A stretch of DNA of 64,000 bases. Origin: Verrucomicrobiaceae bacterium. GTDB taxonomy: Bacteria; Verrucomicrobiota; Verrucomicrobiia; Verrucomicrobiales; Verrucomicrobiaceae. The notes under the pieces were generated by a model. It was not told the DNA's origin. It worked only from the letters and a program-made list of their open reading frames with translations, and did no database searches. Positions 51,796 through 61,147 of the stretch are shown piece by piece. The number at the start of each line of letters is the position of its first letter. The first letter of the stretch is position 1. The stretch lies in contig CANIBP010000004.1 in NCBI GenBank assembly GCA_947466075.1, positions 62,001-126,000 on the forward strand. Direction: 5' to 3'. The translations under genes were made by a program, and so were the position numbers.

Positions 51796-53148
51796 ATGAA
51801 CATCCAAACTCACAAATGGCAAATGTCCCGCCGCGCCGTGCTGCGCGGTCTCGGCACCACGCTCGCGCTGCCCTGGCTGGAGGCCATGAGCCCGCTGGCC
51901 AGGTCCATCGCCAGCGCGGGCGATGCCGCACCGGGGGAAATCCCCGCACGTCTCGGATTCCTGCACTACAACCTCGGCATGCAGCGGCTGAGCTTTTTCC
52001 CAAACGAGACGGGGCTCAAAGCGGAACTGTCGCCCATCCTCAAACCACTGGAGCCATCGCGCGGACTTTTCACCGTCTTCTCCGGCACTTACACCGAGGA
52101 GGTGATGGGCGGGCACGGCGGCGAGGTCAGCTTCCTCACCGGCGTGAATCCGAAGAAAGGCGGCGGCTTTAAGAACACCATCTCCTACGACCAGATCGCC
52201 GCCGAAAGCATCGGACAGGCGACCCGCTATCCGTCGCTGACGATGGGGCAGAGCAAAGGCACCGGCTTCGGCTCCAATCTGATCAACACGCTGTCGTGGA
52301 ATCGCGCCGGTGTTCCCATTGCCTCCGAAAGCCGTCCGCAGGTGTTGTTCGACAAACTCTTCCGTCCCGAGTCCGCCGAGGACACGTCCCGCCGCATTGC
52401 CGAACAAGCCAGCCAGCGCAGTCTGCTCGACGCGGTGCGTGCGGATGCGACACGCATGGCCGGACTCATCGGTAAAAACGATCGCGAGAAACTCGACGAA
52501 TACCTCGGCTCCATCCGCGACATGGAGCTGCGCCTCGAACGCCTGGACCAATGGTCCAAGACCCCCCGCCCCAAAGTAAACGCGCCGGAATTTTCCAACC
52601 TCGGCAAGACCGCCTACGAACTCAACGATGCCGTGCAGGGGAAGGTTCCCTTTCGCGACTACTCGCGTCTCATGTGGGACCTCATCGCCCTCGCGTGGCA
52701 GACGGACAGCACGCGCATCGTCGCGTATCAGGTCAGGCGCAACAGCGTTCCGGCGGAATTGAAAAGCCCGATCAAAGACCTCCACACGCTCACGCACGAC
52801 GGCGATGATCTGGTGAAGCTGGAATGGTGGTGGAAGACCGACGAACTCTACATGAGGGAGTTCAACTACTTCCTGCAAAAGCTGGCCTCCATCAAGGAAG
52901 GCAGCCGCACGATGCTCGACCACTCGCTCGTCGGCTACAGCAGCGAAATGAACGGCACTCACTCGCGTCACGAACTGCCCTCCGTGTTAGCTGGCGGTGC
53001 CGCATTCGGCATCAAACATCAGACCCACGTGAAGTGCCCGAAGGAGACGCTCGTCGGCAATCTCTGGGAGACGATGATGGTGAAAGCAAAGGTGCCGCTG
53101 AAAGGCCACATCAACAACAGCTCCGGCCTGCTTCCGGAAGTGGTGTGA
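51796..53148 (+). CDS. DUF1552 family protein, Tat-type signal (module 3)
   Basis: The 450-residue protein has a twin-arginine signal (SRRAVLRGLGTTLALPWLE) and the DUF1552 body (RLGFLHYNLGMQRLSFF, LEPSRGLFTVFSGTY, MGGHGGEVSFLTGVN, EYLGSIRDMELRLE, RIVAYQVRR). It is paired with the PSD1 gene at 49108. Two ester hydrolases follow, one of them overlapping the next. Confidence 0.9.
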   Translation: MNIQTHKWQMSRRAVLRGLGTTLALPWLEAMSPLARSIASAGDAAPGEIPARLGFLHYNLGMQRLSFFPNETGLKAELSPILKPLEPSRGLFTVFSGTYTEEVMGGHGGEVSFLTGVNPKKGGGFKNTISYDQIAAESIGQATRYPSLTMGQSKGTGFGSNLINTLSWNRAGVPIASESRPQVLFDKLFRPESAEDTSRRIAEQASQRSLLDAVRADATRMAGLIGKNDREKLDEYLGSIRDMELRLERLDQWSKTPRPKVNAPEFSNLGKTAYELNDAVQGKVPFRDYSRLMWDLIALAWQTDSTRIVAYQVRRNSVPAELKSPIKDLHTLTHDGDDLVKLEWWWKTDELYMREFNYFLQKLASIKEGSRTMLDHSLVGYSSEMNGTHSRHELPSVLAGGAAFGIKHQTHVKCPKETLVGNLWETMMVKAKVPLKGHINNSSGLLPEVV

Positions 53149-53178
53149 GTCGGTAGCCAATCATACGAATCTCCCCCG

Positions 53179-54027
53179 ATGAAATCCCATATCCTTTTAG
53201 CATCTTTGTGTTGCGCTCTGCTCGCATCCGTCCGCGCAGCAGACGTGGTCTTCCAAAAGGACATCGCCTATGTCGATGGGAAGGACCGTGATCCCGAGGG
53301 CTTTCACACGCTGGACATCTGCGCACCAGTCGGAGCCAAGGACGCGCCGGTGCTCGTCTTCATCCACGGCGGAGCGTTCACCCGCACGCCGGGCAAGGCC
53401 GTGAACCAAGGTCGCGGCGGGCCGCACAATCAAGGACTGGCCGCGCAGGGCATCGTTGTCGTCAGCATCAGCTATCGCCTCGCTCCGGCGCATCAGTGGC
53501 CCGTTTACATGGAGGACACCGTGAAGGCCATCGCGTGGGTGAAGGCGAACATCATCCGCTACGGCGGCAGCGCGCAGAAGATCTTCGTCTGCGGCCACAG
53601 CGCAGGGGCTCAACTCGCCGCGCTCACCGTCACCAACGACCGTTACCTCAAAAGCGTGGGCCTGAGCATGGCGGACATTCGCGGTGTCATCCCCGTCAGC
53701 GGCAGCTATGTCCAAAACTGCGCAGGCTTCAAAGACGGAACCGTCTATGGTGGCGACGAAGCCCGCGCCCGCGATGCCACGCCCGGCTTCCATGTTCACG
53801 CCGGTGCGCCGCCTTTCCTGCTCATCAGCGGCGACATCGAACCGCTGGAGCCCTTCACCACCAAGTCCTCGCTCGCCTTGCTGGAGAAGCTGAAAGCCGC
53901 CGGAATCGACGCCGCCCATCTCCAGGTCAAAGGACGCGACCACAGCACCATCATCACCAAGTTTGCCACCGCCGGCGACCCCGCAGGCGAAGCCGTGGTG
54001 AAGTTCATCCACACGCACGCACCATGA
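53179..54027 (+). CDS. Secreted alpha/beta hydrolase (BD-FAE/carboxylesterase-like)
   Basis: The 282-residue protein has a signal peptide, VLVFIHGGAFTRTPGK as the HGG oxyanion motif, VSISYRLAPAHQWP, the nucleophile elbow GHSAGAQ and a His in KGRDHSTII. This is the hormone-sensitive-lipase-like or feruloyl-esterase-like pattern. It resembles the esterase at 39066 in role and position after a DUF1552 gene. Its stop overlaps the next start (ATGA). Confidence 0.85.
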   Translation: MKSHILLASLCCALLASVRAADVVFQKDIAYVDGKDRDPEGFHTLDICAPVGAKDAPVLVFIHGGAFTRTPGKAVNQGRGGPHNQGLAAQGIVVVSISYRLAPAHQWPVYMEDTVKAIAWVKANIIRYGGSAQKIFVCGHSAGAQLAALTVTNDRYLKSVGLSMADIRGVIPVSGSYVQNCAGFKDGTVYGGDEARARDATPGFHVHAGAPPFLLISGDIEPLEPFTTKSSLALLEKLKAAGIDAAHLQVKGRDHSTIITKFATAGDPAGEAVVKFIHTHAP

Positions 54028-56102
54028 GCACAGCACAACATCGAATCATCCCTCGCCTCAGTGCAAGGAAAGCGCTCGGCCTCTGTGCGGCGCTGCTCGT
54101 CGCGATGTCGCCCGCCTTCGCACAGAACTCGAAGAAGCCGAACAAAATCTCCGACGCTGAACGGCAGGAACTCGTCGATGGCCTCGCGAAATTGCAGCGT
54201 GAAGTCGTCGCTGCGGAGAATGCCGTCGCTCGCGATGCGAAGCTCGTAGCGTTGCTGCCCGACGTGCAGGTGTGCGCGAAGGCGCTCGATTGGGGACTGA
54301 ACTTCGACGCGGCGATGGATGCGAAGATGCTCGGCACGGCGCGAGAGGTTTTGAAGGTCGGACTCGAACGTGCGCAGCAGTTGCAGCAAGGCCGTGCGCC
54401 GTGGCTCGCGCAGACGGGCAAGGTCATTCGCGGCTTCCGCTCGCGGCTCGACGACAGCGTGCAGCCGTATGTCATTAACGTGCCCGCTTCGTGGCGGGGG
54501 CCGCAGGACGAGGTGAAGGGCGAGCGCCGACCGTATCCGCTTTTCATCGAGTGTCCGCACGCGGGGCTCGTCACGGAACTCGCGGTCATCAACGCCGGTT
54601 TGCATGAGGGCAACGGCTTCGCCGATGACGAGTCGCTGCACCTCCGCGCCTACGCGCGTGGCTACAATGCGGCAAAGTTCGCGGGCGAGGTGAACATTTT
54701 CGAGCAGCTCGCGCACGCGCAGTCGCAGTATCCCGTGGATGACCGGCGCATCGTGCTGCACGGCTTTTCGATGGGCGGTTCGTGCTCGTGGCATCTCGCC
54801 GCGCATCATCCCGACCGCTGGGTCGCCGCATCGCCGGGCGCGGGCTTCGCGGACACGGAGCATTACGTGAAAATTTGGGAGTGGGAAAAGCAACCGCCGC
54901 CGTGGCAGTTCACGCTCTTCCATTACTACAACGCAACCGACGTGGCGGGAAACATCGCGATGGTGCCGACCTTCAGCTACGTCGGCGAAAAGGACGGCCA
55001 TCGCTTTTCACACGACGCCATGGCCGCCGCGTGCGCGCGCGATGGCGTGCCGCTGCGCCGCGTGCTCGGCGTGAACACCGGCCACAACTACGAGAAGACC
55101 GCGCGCGCCGAAATCGAAGCGTGGATGCGCCCCATCGTCGCCGCCGGTCGTCCGCAGTCGCACGACGAAGTGCGCTACTCAACCTACGGCCTGCGCTACG
55201 ACCGCTGCGAGTGGGTGCGCCTCGACCTGCTCGATGAACATTGGAAGCGCGCTGACATCCATGCGCGCATCGAGTCGCCGGATTTCATCCGCATCAACAC
55301 CGCGAACGTCAGCGCCTTCACGCTCGACTGCGCAGGCACCGAACTCCCGCTCGCAAAAGACAAACCCGTGCGCCTGAGCATCGACGGCCAGTATCTCGAA
55401 GCGCCCGCCGTCGCCGCGCCGTGGCGTGTGAGCCTTCACAAGACCTTCAAGTCCTGGCCAAAGGAAAACGGCAAGGCGCGCCAGCCAACCGAAGTCTGGG
55501 AACTCGGCGCACCACCCAGCGAAGGCCTGCACAAAATCCACGGCCTCACTGGCCCCGTGGACGATGCCTTCATGGAGCGCTTCCTCTTCGTGCGCCCAAC
55601 CGGCAAAGCGATGAACGAAAAACTCGGTGCTTGGGTCGTCGCCGAACTCGACCACGCGCAGCAAATGTGGCGCAAAATCAACCGCAGCGAAGTGCTCATC
55701 AAAGACGACCGCGACGTCACCGACGCCGACATCGCGACATGCAACCTCATCCTCTGGGGCGACCCGCAGAGCAACGCCCTCATCGCCCGCGTGCTGCCAA
55801 AACTCCCGCTCACCTGGACCGCCGACAAGCTCACTCTCGCCGGCAAGGACTGCGCCGCCGAGACGCACGCGCCCATCGTCATCTATCCCAACCCGCTGAA
55901 TCCGCAGCGCTACATCGTGTTGAACTCCGGCGTCACGCAACGCGAAGCGCACATCGCCACCAGCGCCCTCACAACACCGAAGCTCCCCGACTTCGCTCTC
56001 ATCAACCTCGACACACCGCCCGACGGTGAAGCCCCCGGTGCCGTCATCCACGCCGGCTTCTTCGACGAATCGTGGCAGCCGAAACCCACGAAGAACCCAT
56101 GA
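54024..56102 (+). CDS. Large secreted alpha/beta hydrolase (prolyl-oligopeptidase/esterase-like)
   Basis: ATG 54024, overlapping the previous stop, gives 692 residues; a longer in-frame opening from 53496 lies inside the upstream gene. After a signal peptide come a helical segment (about 35-115), then an alpha/beta hydrolase core with IVLHGFSMGGSCSW (nucleophile Ser), FSYVGEKDGHRF (Asp region) and VNTGHNYEKT (His). The C-terminal third is beta-rich with no recognised family. It could be an esterase or peptidase on exported glycans. Confidence 0.78.
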   Translation: MSTAQHRIIPRLSARKALGLCAALLVAMSPAFAQNSKKPNKISDAERQELVDGLAKLQREVVAAENAVARDAKLVALLPDVQVCAKALDWGLNFDAAMDAKMLGTAREVLKVGLERAQQLQQGRAPWLAQTGKVIRGFRSRLDDSVQPYVINVPASWRGPQDEVKGERRPYPLFIECPHAGLVTELAVINAGLHEGNGFADDESLHLRAYARGYNAAKFAGEVNIFEQLAHAQSQYPVDDRRIVLHGFSMGGSCSWHLAAHHPDRWVAASPGAGFADTEHYVKIWEWEKQPPPWQFTLFHYYNATDVAGNIAMVPTFSYVGEKDGHRFSHDAMAAACARDGVPLRRVLGVNTGHNYEKTARAEIEAWMRPIVAAGRPQSHDEVRYSTYGLRYDRCEWVRLDLLDEHWKRADIHARIESPDFIRINTANVSAFTLDCAGTELPLAKDKPVRLSIDGQYLEAPAVAAPWRVSLHKTFKSWPKENGKARQPTEVWELGAPPSEGLHKIHGLTGPVDDAFMERFLFVRPTGKAMNEKLGAWVVAELDHAQQMWRKINRSEVLIKDDRDVTDADIATCNLILWGDPQSNALIARVLPKLPLTWTADKLTLAGKDCAAETHAPIVIYPNPLNPQRYIVLNSGVTQREAHIATSALTTPKLPDFALINLDTPPDGEAPGAVIHAGFFDESWQPKPTKNP

Positions 56103-56152
56103 AATTGCAGGTGTGTGATACTCTTTGGAGATAGCCCCTGTTCTCAACACCC

Positions 56153-56506
56153 ATGCTTTCCAAGCCCTCATCTCCCATCAGCTTCGATGACTTTCTAAAA
56201 GTCGAACTCCGAATTGGCCGAATTGTAGAAGCCCGAGTTTTTCCTGAAGCGCGGAAGCCAGCTTATGTGCTGGGTGTCGATTTTGGATCTGAAATAGGCA
56301 TCAAGAAATCGAGTGCTCAGATCACCGATTTGTATCAGCCATCTGACCTTCTGGGTAAGCTGGTCGTTGCTGTGGTGAATTTCGCGCCGAAACAAATCGG
56401 TCCTATCATGTCGGAATGCCTTGTCACTGGCTTTCACACGCAAGGCAGCAAGGTTGTTTTGTGCGTGCCGGATGGCGATGTCCCGCTTGGAACGCGATTG
56501 CTCTAA
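56153..56506 (+). CDS. csaA: CsaA-like tRNA-binding domain protein
   Basis: The 117-residue protein is a single EMAP-II-type OB fold: SFDDFLKVELRIGRIVEARV, ARKPAYVLGVDFG, KKSSAQITDLYQPSDLLGK, VVAVVNFAPKQIG and MSECLVTGF with the final GTRLL. This is CsaA, a dimeric tRNA-binding protein with chaperone-like properties. The length is exactly that of the family. It is a housekeeping gene set between exported catabolic genes. Confidence 0.92.
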   Translation: MLSKPSSPISFDDFLKVELRIGRIVEARVFPEARKPAYVLGVDFGSEIGIKKSSAQITDLYQPSDLLGKLVVAVVNFAPKQIGPIMSECLVTGFHTQGSKVVLCVPDGDVPLGTRLL

Positions 56507-56549
56507 AGTCAGTTTTATTGATGCGCGTTCGTTGCTGAATGACCACACC

Positions 56550-57968
56550 ATGACTTCATTTTCTGTTCACCCAACAAGGCTTCTGTTCGCTCTGGTTTGC
56601 CTCATCTCAGTGATATATCCGCAAAGCGATGCGGCGGAACAAAAGCCCAACGTCCTCTTCATCATCGCCGATGACCTCACAAAGACGCTGCCGTGCTACG
56701 GCTACTCGCTCGCGCAGACGCCGAATGTGGAGCGGCTTGCGGCGCGGGCGGTGCGGTTTGACCGCGCGTATTGCCAGTATCCGGTGTGCAGTCCGTCGCG
56801 AACGTCGTTCATGAGCGGACGCCGGCCCGAGCACACGGGGATGTATGGCAATAGTGGCTCGTCGCGCACACCGCTGCTGAAGGACGCGGTTTTCATGCCG
56901 CAGCATTTTTCGGCGAACGGCTACTTCACCGCGCGGCTGGGCAAGGTGTTTCACATCGGCAGCGATGTGCCGGAGTGCTGGGACGTGACTGAGGAAGGTT
57001 CGCCGGGGACGAAGATTGTGTATCAACCGCAGGAGGTGGAGAAGCTCGGACTCACGTCGTTTGTCACCGCGTCGCACCGGCTCAAGGGCGGCGGTGGCGA
57101 AGGCGCGAGTTACACGATTCTGAATGGCGGCAAGGACCAGCTCATCGATGTGCGCAATGGCCAACGCGCAGTTGAACTGCTCGACCAAGGCGCGAAGCAG
57201 AATGCGCAGGGCAAGCCGTTCTTCCTCGCCGTCGGGTTTCGTCGCCCGCATTTGCCGCATGTCGCGCCGTTTGAATTCTTCGACCGGTATCCCGCCGAGA
57301 AAATGCCGCTGCCAGAAAAGGGCGGGCCGAAAATCTCCGGCATCAAGAGCGACGTGAACGCGGAGGATTCGCGAGAGGCGCTGCGCGGCTACCTCGCGTG
57401 CGTGAGCTTCATGGACGAGCAACTCGGCCGCGTGCTCGATGCGATGGACGCGCAGAAGCTCTGGGACAACACCGTCGTCGTGCTGCTCGGCGACCACGGC
57501 TTCCTGCTCGGCTCGCGCGGCGGTTGGTGGGGCAAAGGCGTGCTCTACAACGAAGCCGCCAGCACCACGCTGCTCGTCGCCGCACCCGGCAAAGCAAAGG
57601 GCGTCGGCTGCGCGCGCGTCGTGGAGTTCCTCGATTTCTATCCGACGCTCGCCGAACTCTGCGGCCTGCCTGCGCCGACCGGTGTCGAAGGAAAGAGCTT
57701 CGTTCCATTGCTCACGAAACCCGACGCGCCCTGGGACCACGTCGCCTACACGATGGTCGCAAAAGGCGACAAGCCCGCCGGTCTCGCGGTGAGCGGCGAG
57801 CGCTTCCGCTATCTCGAAAACGCCGATGGCAGCGTGGAGCTGTTCGATGTGCAGGCCGACCCGCGCGAGTGGAAGAATCTCGCCAGCGACTCCGCGCATG
57901 CCGCCGACCTCGCGGCGATGAAGAAGCTCGCCGACGACTACAAAGCAAAGTTCCGCAGCACGCCATGA
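56550..57968 (+). CDS. Sulfatase, iduronate-2-sulfatase-like, secreted
   Basis: ATG 56550 precedes a signal peptide and gives 472 residues; upstream in-frame sequence overlaps csaA. FIIADDLTKTLPCYGY supplies the first metal ligands and CSPSR (Cys80, followed by TSFMSGRRPEHTGMYGN) is the formylglycine motif of this branch. KVFHIG, PHLPHVAPFEF and LLGDHGFLLGSRGGWWGKG are as in iduronate-2-sulfatase relatives. Unlike most sulfatases here it has no lysine-rich tail. Substrate unknown. Confidence 0.9.
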   Translation: MTSFSVHPTRLLFALVCLISVIYPQSDAAEQKPNVLFIIADDLTKTLPCYGYSLAQTPNVERLAARAVRFDRAYCQYPVCSPSRTSFMSGRRPEHTGMYGNSGSSRTPLLKDAVFMPQHFSANGYFTARLGKVFHIGSDVPECWDVTEEGSPGTKIVYQPQEVEKLGLTSFVTASHRLKGGGGEGASYTILNGGKDQLIDVRNGQRAVELLDQGAKQNAQGKPFFLAVGFRRPHLPHVAPFEFFDRYPAEKMPLPEKGGPKISGIKSDVNAEDSREALRGYLACVSFMDEQLGRVLDAMDAQKLWDNTVVVLLGDHGFLLGSRGGWWGKGVLYNEAASTTLLVAAPGKAKGVGCARVVEFLDFYPTLAELCGLPAPTGVEGKSFVPLLTKPDAPWDHVAYTMVAKGDKPAGLAVSGERFRYLENADGSVELFDVQADPREWKNLASDSAHAADLAAMKKLADDYKAKFRSTP

Positions 57969-58014
57969 AATATCTTTTCATCAAGCCACTCCCGCTCTCA
58001 TCCTGAGTCTATCC

Positions 58015-59631
58015 ATGAAAACGCTTCTTCTTCTCAGTGCCTTCTGTTCGGTCTGCGCTCGTGCCGCCGAACCTGCGCGCATCAATGGCTTCATCGTCGC
58101 GGGTCATGCGTGGACGTGGGGCAAAGGCACTGTGTTTGAGGCCATCGACGCGACCAAGGCGGCTGGCTGCGAGACGCTGGAAGTCTTCCTCATGGGACAG
58201 AAACTCAGCGCGGAGTCTGGCGACCTTGTGCTGGATGAAAACCTGCCGGACGATGCGCTGGCGAAGCTGAAGGCGAAAAGCGCGAGCAGCGGCGTGAAGA
58301 TCATCAATGCCTACATCGGCCAGAAGCAATGGACGCGCATCGGGCAGGATGAGGCGGCGTTGCGGCGGTTCTTTGAGTTCGGCAGGAAGCTGGGCGTCAC
58401 CGGCTTCACTGGCGAACCCGCACCCGCACAGTGGGACATGGTGGAGCGGCTGGTGCAGGAGTTCGGCGTCACGTTCAGCATTCACAATCACGCGAAGGGC
58501 TTCGAGGCGGACTACTTCGGCGGGCCATATCCGTATTTCGATCCGTCAAAGACCGCCGCGCTGCTCAATGAGCAAAAGCGCGATGCGCGGGTCGGCCTCT
58601 GCCTCGACACCGGCCATGTGGCGCGCAGTGGGCTGGATGTCACCGCTGTCACGAAGGCCTGCGCGGGCCGCATCATCAGCGCGCATCTCAAGGACGTGGC
58701 GCGGGTGAAGCTCAACGACGTGCGCTATGGCACCGGCATGGTGGACGTGGCCGCGGTGCTCGCTGAATTGCGCCGCCAAAAGATCGCCGGACACATCGCG
58801 CTGGAATACGAGAGCTTTGACTCGCCCACTTTCGCGGAGGACATCCGTTCGCTGGTGGACTTCATCCGCGATCATCACGTCGCAGAATCGAATCCTAAAA
58901 AGCCCGCCGCCGTCGTCGTCACGGCACACCCGGATGATTTGGAGTGTGGCGTCAGCGGGATGCTGTTGAGGTTGAAGGACCAGTTTGCGATTCATCTATT
59001 TGTCGCCAGCAAAGGCGAGCGCGGGTTGCGTCCGGCGGAATTGGAAAAGGACCAGCCGACGCCGCCCAGCGCCCTCACCGCGCGCATCCGCGAGGGCGAA
59101 GCGCGCGCGGCGGCAGAGCTGCTCGGGGCGGGCATCACGTTTCTCGCCAAGATTGACGGCGAAATTTATCCAGATGCCGAGGGCTGCACCTTGCTCGCCG
59201 AGCATCTGACAAGGCTCAAGCCCGCTGCAGTTTTCACCATGTGGGGACAAGACGTGCCGGACCACGCCTCCGCTGGGCACATGACCCTCCGGGCGCTCTG
59301 GGACACCAAGCTGATGTGGAGCACCGACCTGTTTTTCATGTCCGCCGGCGATGACCAGACGCGGCTCTACCCGCCCGATCTGCTGGTGCCGATGATCGCC
59401 GCTGAGCACGGGCAAAAGCTCGCGGTCATGCGCTGCCACGCTTGCCAGAACTCTGGTGACCATCTCGCGAATTTTGTCATCCGCAAAGACACGCGGCAGG
59501 GCGCGATGTTGGGCGCACCCTTCGCCGAAGCGCTCAAGCCCTGGCACAGCGTGGCTGAAATGGAAAAGAAGAACCGGCCTGTTTATCGCCGCCTCGTCGA
59601 ACTCGGGATGAAGCCCACCCCGGAGCGCTGA
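58015..59631 (+). CDS. Exported sugar isomerase/epimerase-type TIM barrel fused to PIG-L deacetylase
   Basis: The 538-residue protein has a signal peptide, then a xylose-isomerase-like TIM barrel (about 20-290; VGLCLDTGHVAR, ISAHLKDVARVKL, and HIALEYES are barrel signatures with metal ligands). A short linker leads to a PIG-L/LmbE-type deacetylase with AHPDD (His305 to Asp308), DLECGVSGMLLR, and a C-terminal DHASAGHM that supplies the third zinc His. Fusion of an isomerase-type barrel and an N-acetyl-sugar deacetylase in one exported chain suggests sequential processing of one sugar. Which order is not evident. Confidence 0.85.
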   Translation: MKTLLLLSAFCSVCARAAEPARINGFIVAGHAWTWGKGTVFEAIDATKAAGCETLEVFLMGQKLSAESGDLVLDENLPDDALAKLKAKSASSGVKIINAYIGQKQWTRIGQDEAALRRFFEFGRKLGVTGFTGEPAPAQWDMVERLVQEFGVTFSIHNHAKGFEADYFGGPYPYFDPSKTAALLNEQKRDARVGLCLDTGHVARSGLDVTAVTKACAGRIISAHLKDVARVKLNDVRYGTGMVDVAAVLAELRRQKIAGHIALEYESFDSPTFAEDIRSLVDFIRDHHVAESNPKKPAAVVVTAHPDDLECGVSGMLLRLKDQFAIHLFVASKGERGLRPAELEKDQPTPPSALTARIREGEARAAAELLGAGITFLAKIDGEIYPDAEGCTLLAEHLTRLKPAAVFTMWGQDVPDHASAGHMTLRALWDTKLMWSTDLFFMSAGDDQTRLYPPDLLVPMIAAEHGQKLAVMRCHACQNSGDHLANFVIRKDTRQGAMLGAPFAEALKPWHSVAEMEKKNRPVYRRLVELGMKPTPER

Positions 59632-59649
59632 CCGCCATTTCTCGGCCCC

Positions 59650-59694
59650 ATGCACACCCCTTCAATCCGCACCCCGCTTGTCATCGCTGAATAG
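59650..59694 (+). pseudogene. Possible N-terminal stub of a GNAT acetyltransferase
   Basis: ATG 59650 encodes MHTPSIRTPLVIAE before a stop. The opening SIRTPLVIAE resembles the first strand of many GNAT proteins. Together with the C-terminal GNAT fragment at 61967-62191 it may be the front part of a gene split by the IRG-like operon. Very short, so this is weak. Confidence 0.25.
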
Positions 59695-59770
59695 CTTACT
59701 GAAGTTGCCAAGCTTCACCGCACAGCCATGATCGCCTCAAGCGTCATTGCTGGCGCGGCTGCAATAAGCA

Positions 59771-60907
59771 TTAGCATGTCTCGATCAACCGGCCCTCGAT
59801 CATCTTATTGAGGATTTCCTCCGCTAGTTGGTGGGCATCATCAAGCAACTGCTCTCCGAACGCATAAGTTGTCTTCCAGGCTATGCCTGCCGCAATCAGG
59901 AAACCCACAAACGGAATCCATTTCGACGCCTGCTTGACAGTAGCTCGTTTGGCGAGTTGCCGGATGAGCATGGCAATTCCGTCAGCGGCAATGTATCTGA
60001 GTGTGAATTGGGCGACCTTGCCCGTGAGAACGGCCCACGCTTTGGGATCAAGCAGTGCCTTGATGAAGTCCAATTGATCCTTCTCAAATCCGTAGATGTG
60101 GCTGATTTTCTTCCCCATCTCCATGAGAATGGCAATGTCAGCAGCTATGTCTACGCCGGGGATGGGGTTGAAGCCGTTAGCCGCCGCTAGGGCGGCGTGA
60201 AGCTTTACGACCTCCTCGGCGACCCGCTTTTTTTCTTCGAGGGCGCTCCTGCTGAGGGTAGCCATGTCTGCCGCGAACCGGTCCTTTTTTACGCCTGATA
60301 GGACCTCGAGAATGTCGTTCAGCAGATCGGGTAAATCATAGCTCTGAGGATGCCAGGCAGAGGTAAGATAAACTCGCTCCGGCGGGTTGGGCGCGAGATT
60401 TTCTCGGATGTTCGCCATTATGACTGACCGTGTATCAACCTCTGACAAACCATTGTCACGTTGAGCGGCATTGATGGCTTCATCCAGCCGGTTGCGGAGA
60501 ACAAAGCAGTGTTTCTTTGCCTTCGTCAGTTCACGGTAGAGAAACAGATCGTTCTCAGTGAATCGCCCCGCAGTAACGATCAAAAAAACATCATACGACA
60601 GCAACTCCATGTCATGAATGTAAGTTGCCTGCGGGCGTCGTGGAGTGCCACAGCCAGGCAAGTCAACAAACGTCAGCCCCCCGTGATGGTATTCCTTCTT
60701 GTCGAATGTAGTCTCCGTTGGACCCGTCATAGCAACGCGCTTTCCCACAATTGCATTGATGAGCGACGATTTTCCGCTGCCAGAATTTCCAATAATAGCG
60801 CAGCGCACTTTTGCCTCATCGAACTCGCGCACTTTTTTTCGCAGTAGTTCAGCGGCTTCTTCAAACAAATTCTTGTCCATGTTGATTGTAGTTGGTGTTG
60901 AGGTCAT
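59771..60907 (-). CDS. Immunity-related GTPase (IRG)-like GTPase
   Basis: ATG 60907, overlapping the stop of the 75-residue gene, gives 378 residues. GTPase motifs: P-loop GNSGSGKSS (40-48), G3 DLPGCG (82-87), and NRLD (139-142) at the G4 position. The order and wording around them (PQATYIHDMELLSYDVFLIV, FTENDLFLYRELTK, KKHCFVLRNRLD, SYDLPDLLNDILE, RSALEEKKR, IPGVDIAADIAI) follow vertebrate IRG (IIGP1-type) proteins rather than Era/EngA or classical dynamins. A hydrophobic C-terminal segment (331-349) may contact membrane. It has the GKS P-loop form. Last gene of a four-gene operon with membrane proteins; membrane remodelling in defence is inferred. Confidence 0.85.
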   Translation of the reverse strand: MTSTPTTINMDKNLFEEAAELLRKKVREFDEAKVRCAIIGNSGSGKSSLINAIVGKRVAMTGPTETTFDKKEYHHGGLTFVDLPGCGTPRRPQATYIHDMELLSYDVFLIVTAGRFTENDLFLYRELTKAKKHCFVLRNRLDEAINAAQRDNGLSEVDTRSVIMANIRENLAPNPPERVYLTSAWHPQSYDLPDLLNDILEVLSGVKKDRFAADMATLSRSALEEKKRVAEEVVKLHAALAAANGFNPIPGVDIAADIAILMEMGKKISHIYGFEKDQLDFIKALLDPKAWAVLTGKVAQFTLRYIAADGIAMLIRQLAKRATVKQASKWIPFVGFLIAAGIAWKTTYAFGEQLLDDAHQLAEEILNKMIEGRLIETC

Positions 60908-61131
60908 TTGCCGACAATCAAGCCGACAGCGACGGCGAACAATCCCGAGGCCAGAACTGCTGCGGCAATGAGCATCGTTCTCGATAGGCGGTTGATTGCA
61001 TCGTCGGTGAGCGATTTGCATTTGGCCTCCATATCGCCGACCAAAGCTTCACGGTGCTCCTTCAAGATTTCGCTGCTTTCAGTGATCAGAGTCCGTAACG
61101 GACTCACCAATGGGTTTTCGAGGTTAAACAT
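60904..61131 (-). CDS. Small membrane protein of the IRG-like operon
   Basis: The 75-residue protein has an amphipathic, charged N-terminal helix (ITESSEILKEHREALVGDME) and one membrane helix at the C-terminus (about 52-73). Its stop overlaps the GTPase start (ATGA), so synthesis is coupled. No family is recognised. A membrane tether or partner of the GTPase is suggested by position. Confidence 0.65.
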   Translation of the reverse strand: MFNLENPLVSPLRTLITESSEILKEHREALVGDMEAKCKSLTDDAINRLSRTMLIAAAVLASGLFAVAVGLIVGK

Positions 61132-61147
61132 GGTGCTGAGTTTTGAG

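Noticed and set aside
49591..52971. Very long open frame (over 1100 codons) on the minus strand opposite the module 3 PSD1 and DUF1552 genes
   Set aside because: It is a shadow of GC-rich coding sequence on the plus strand: no recognisable domain, composition rich in Arg, His and Val, and it spans two clear genes.
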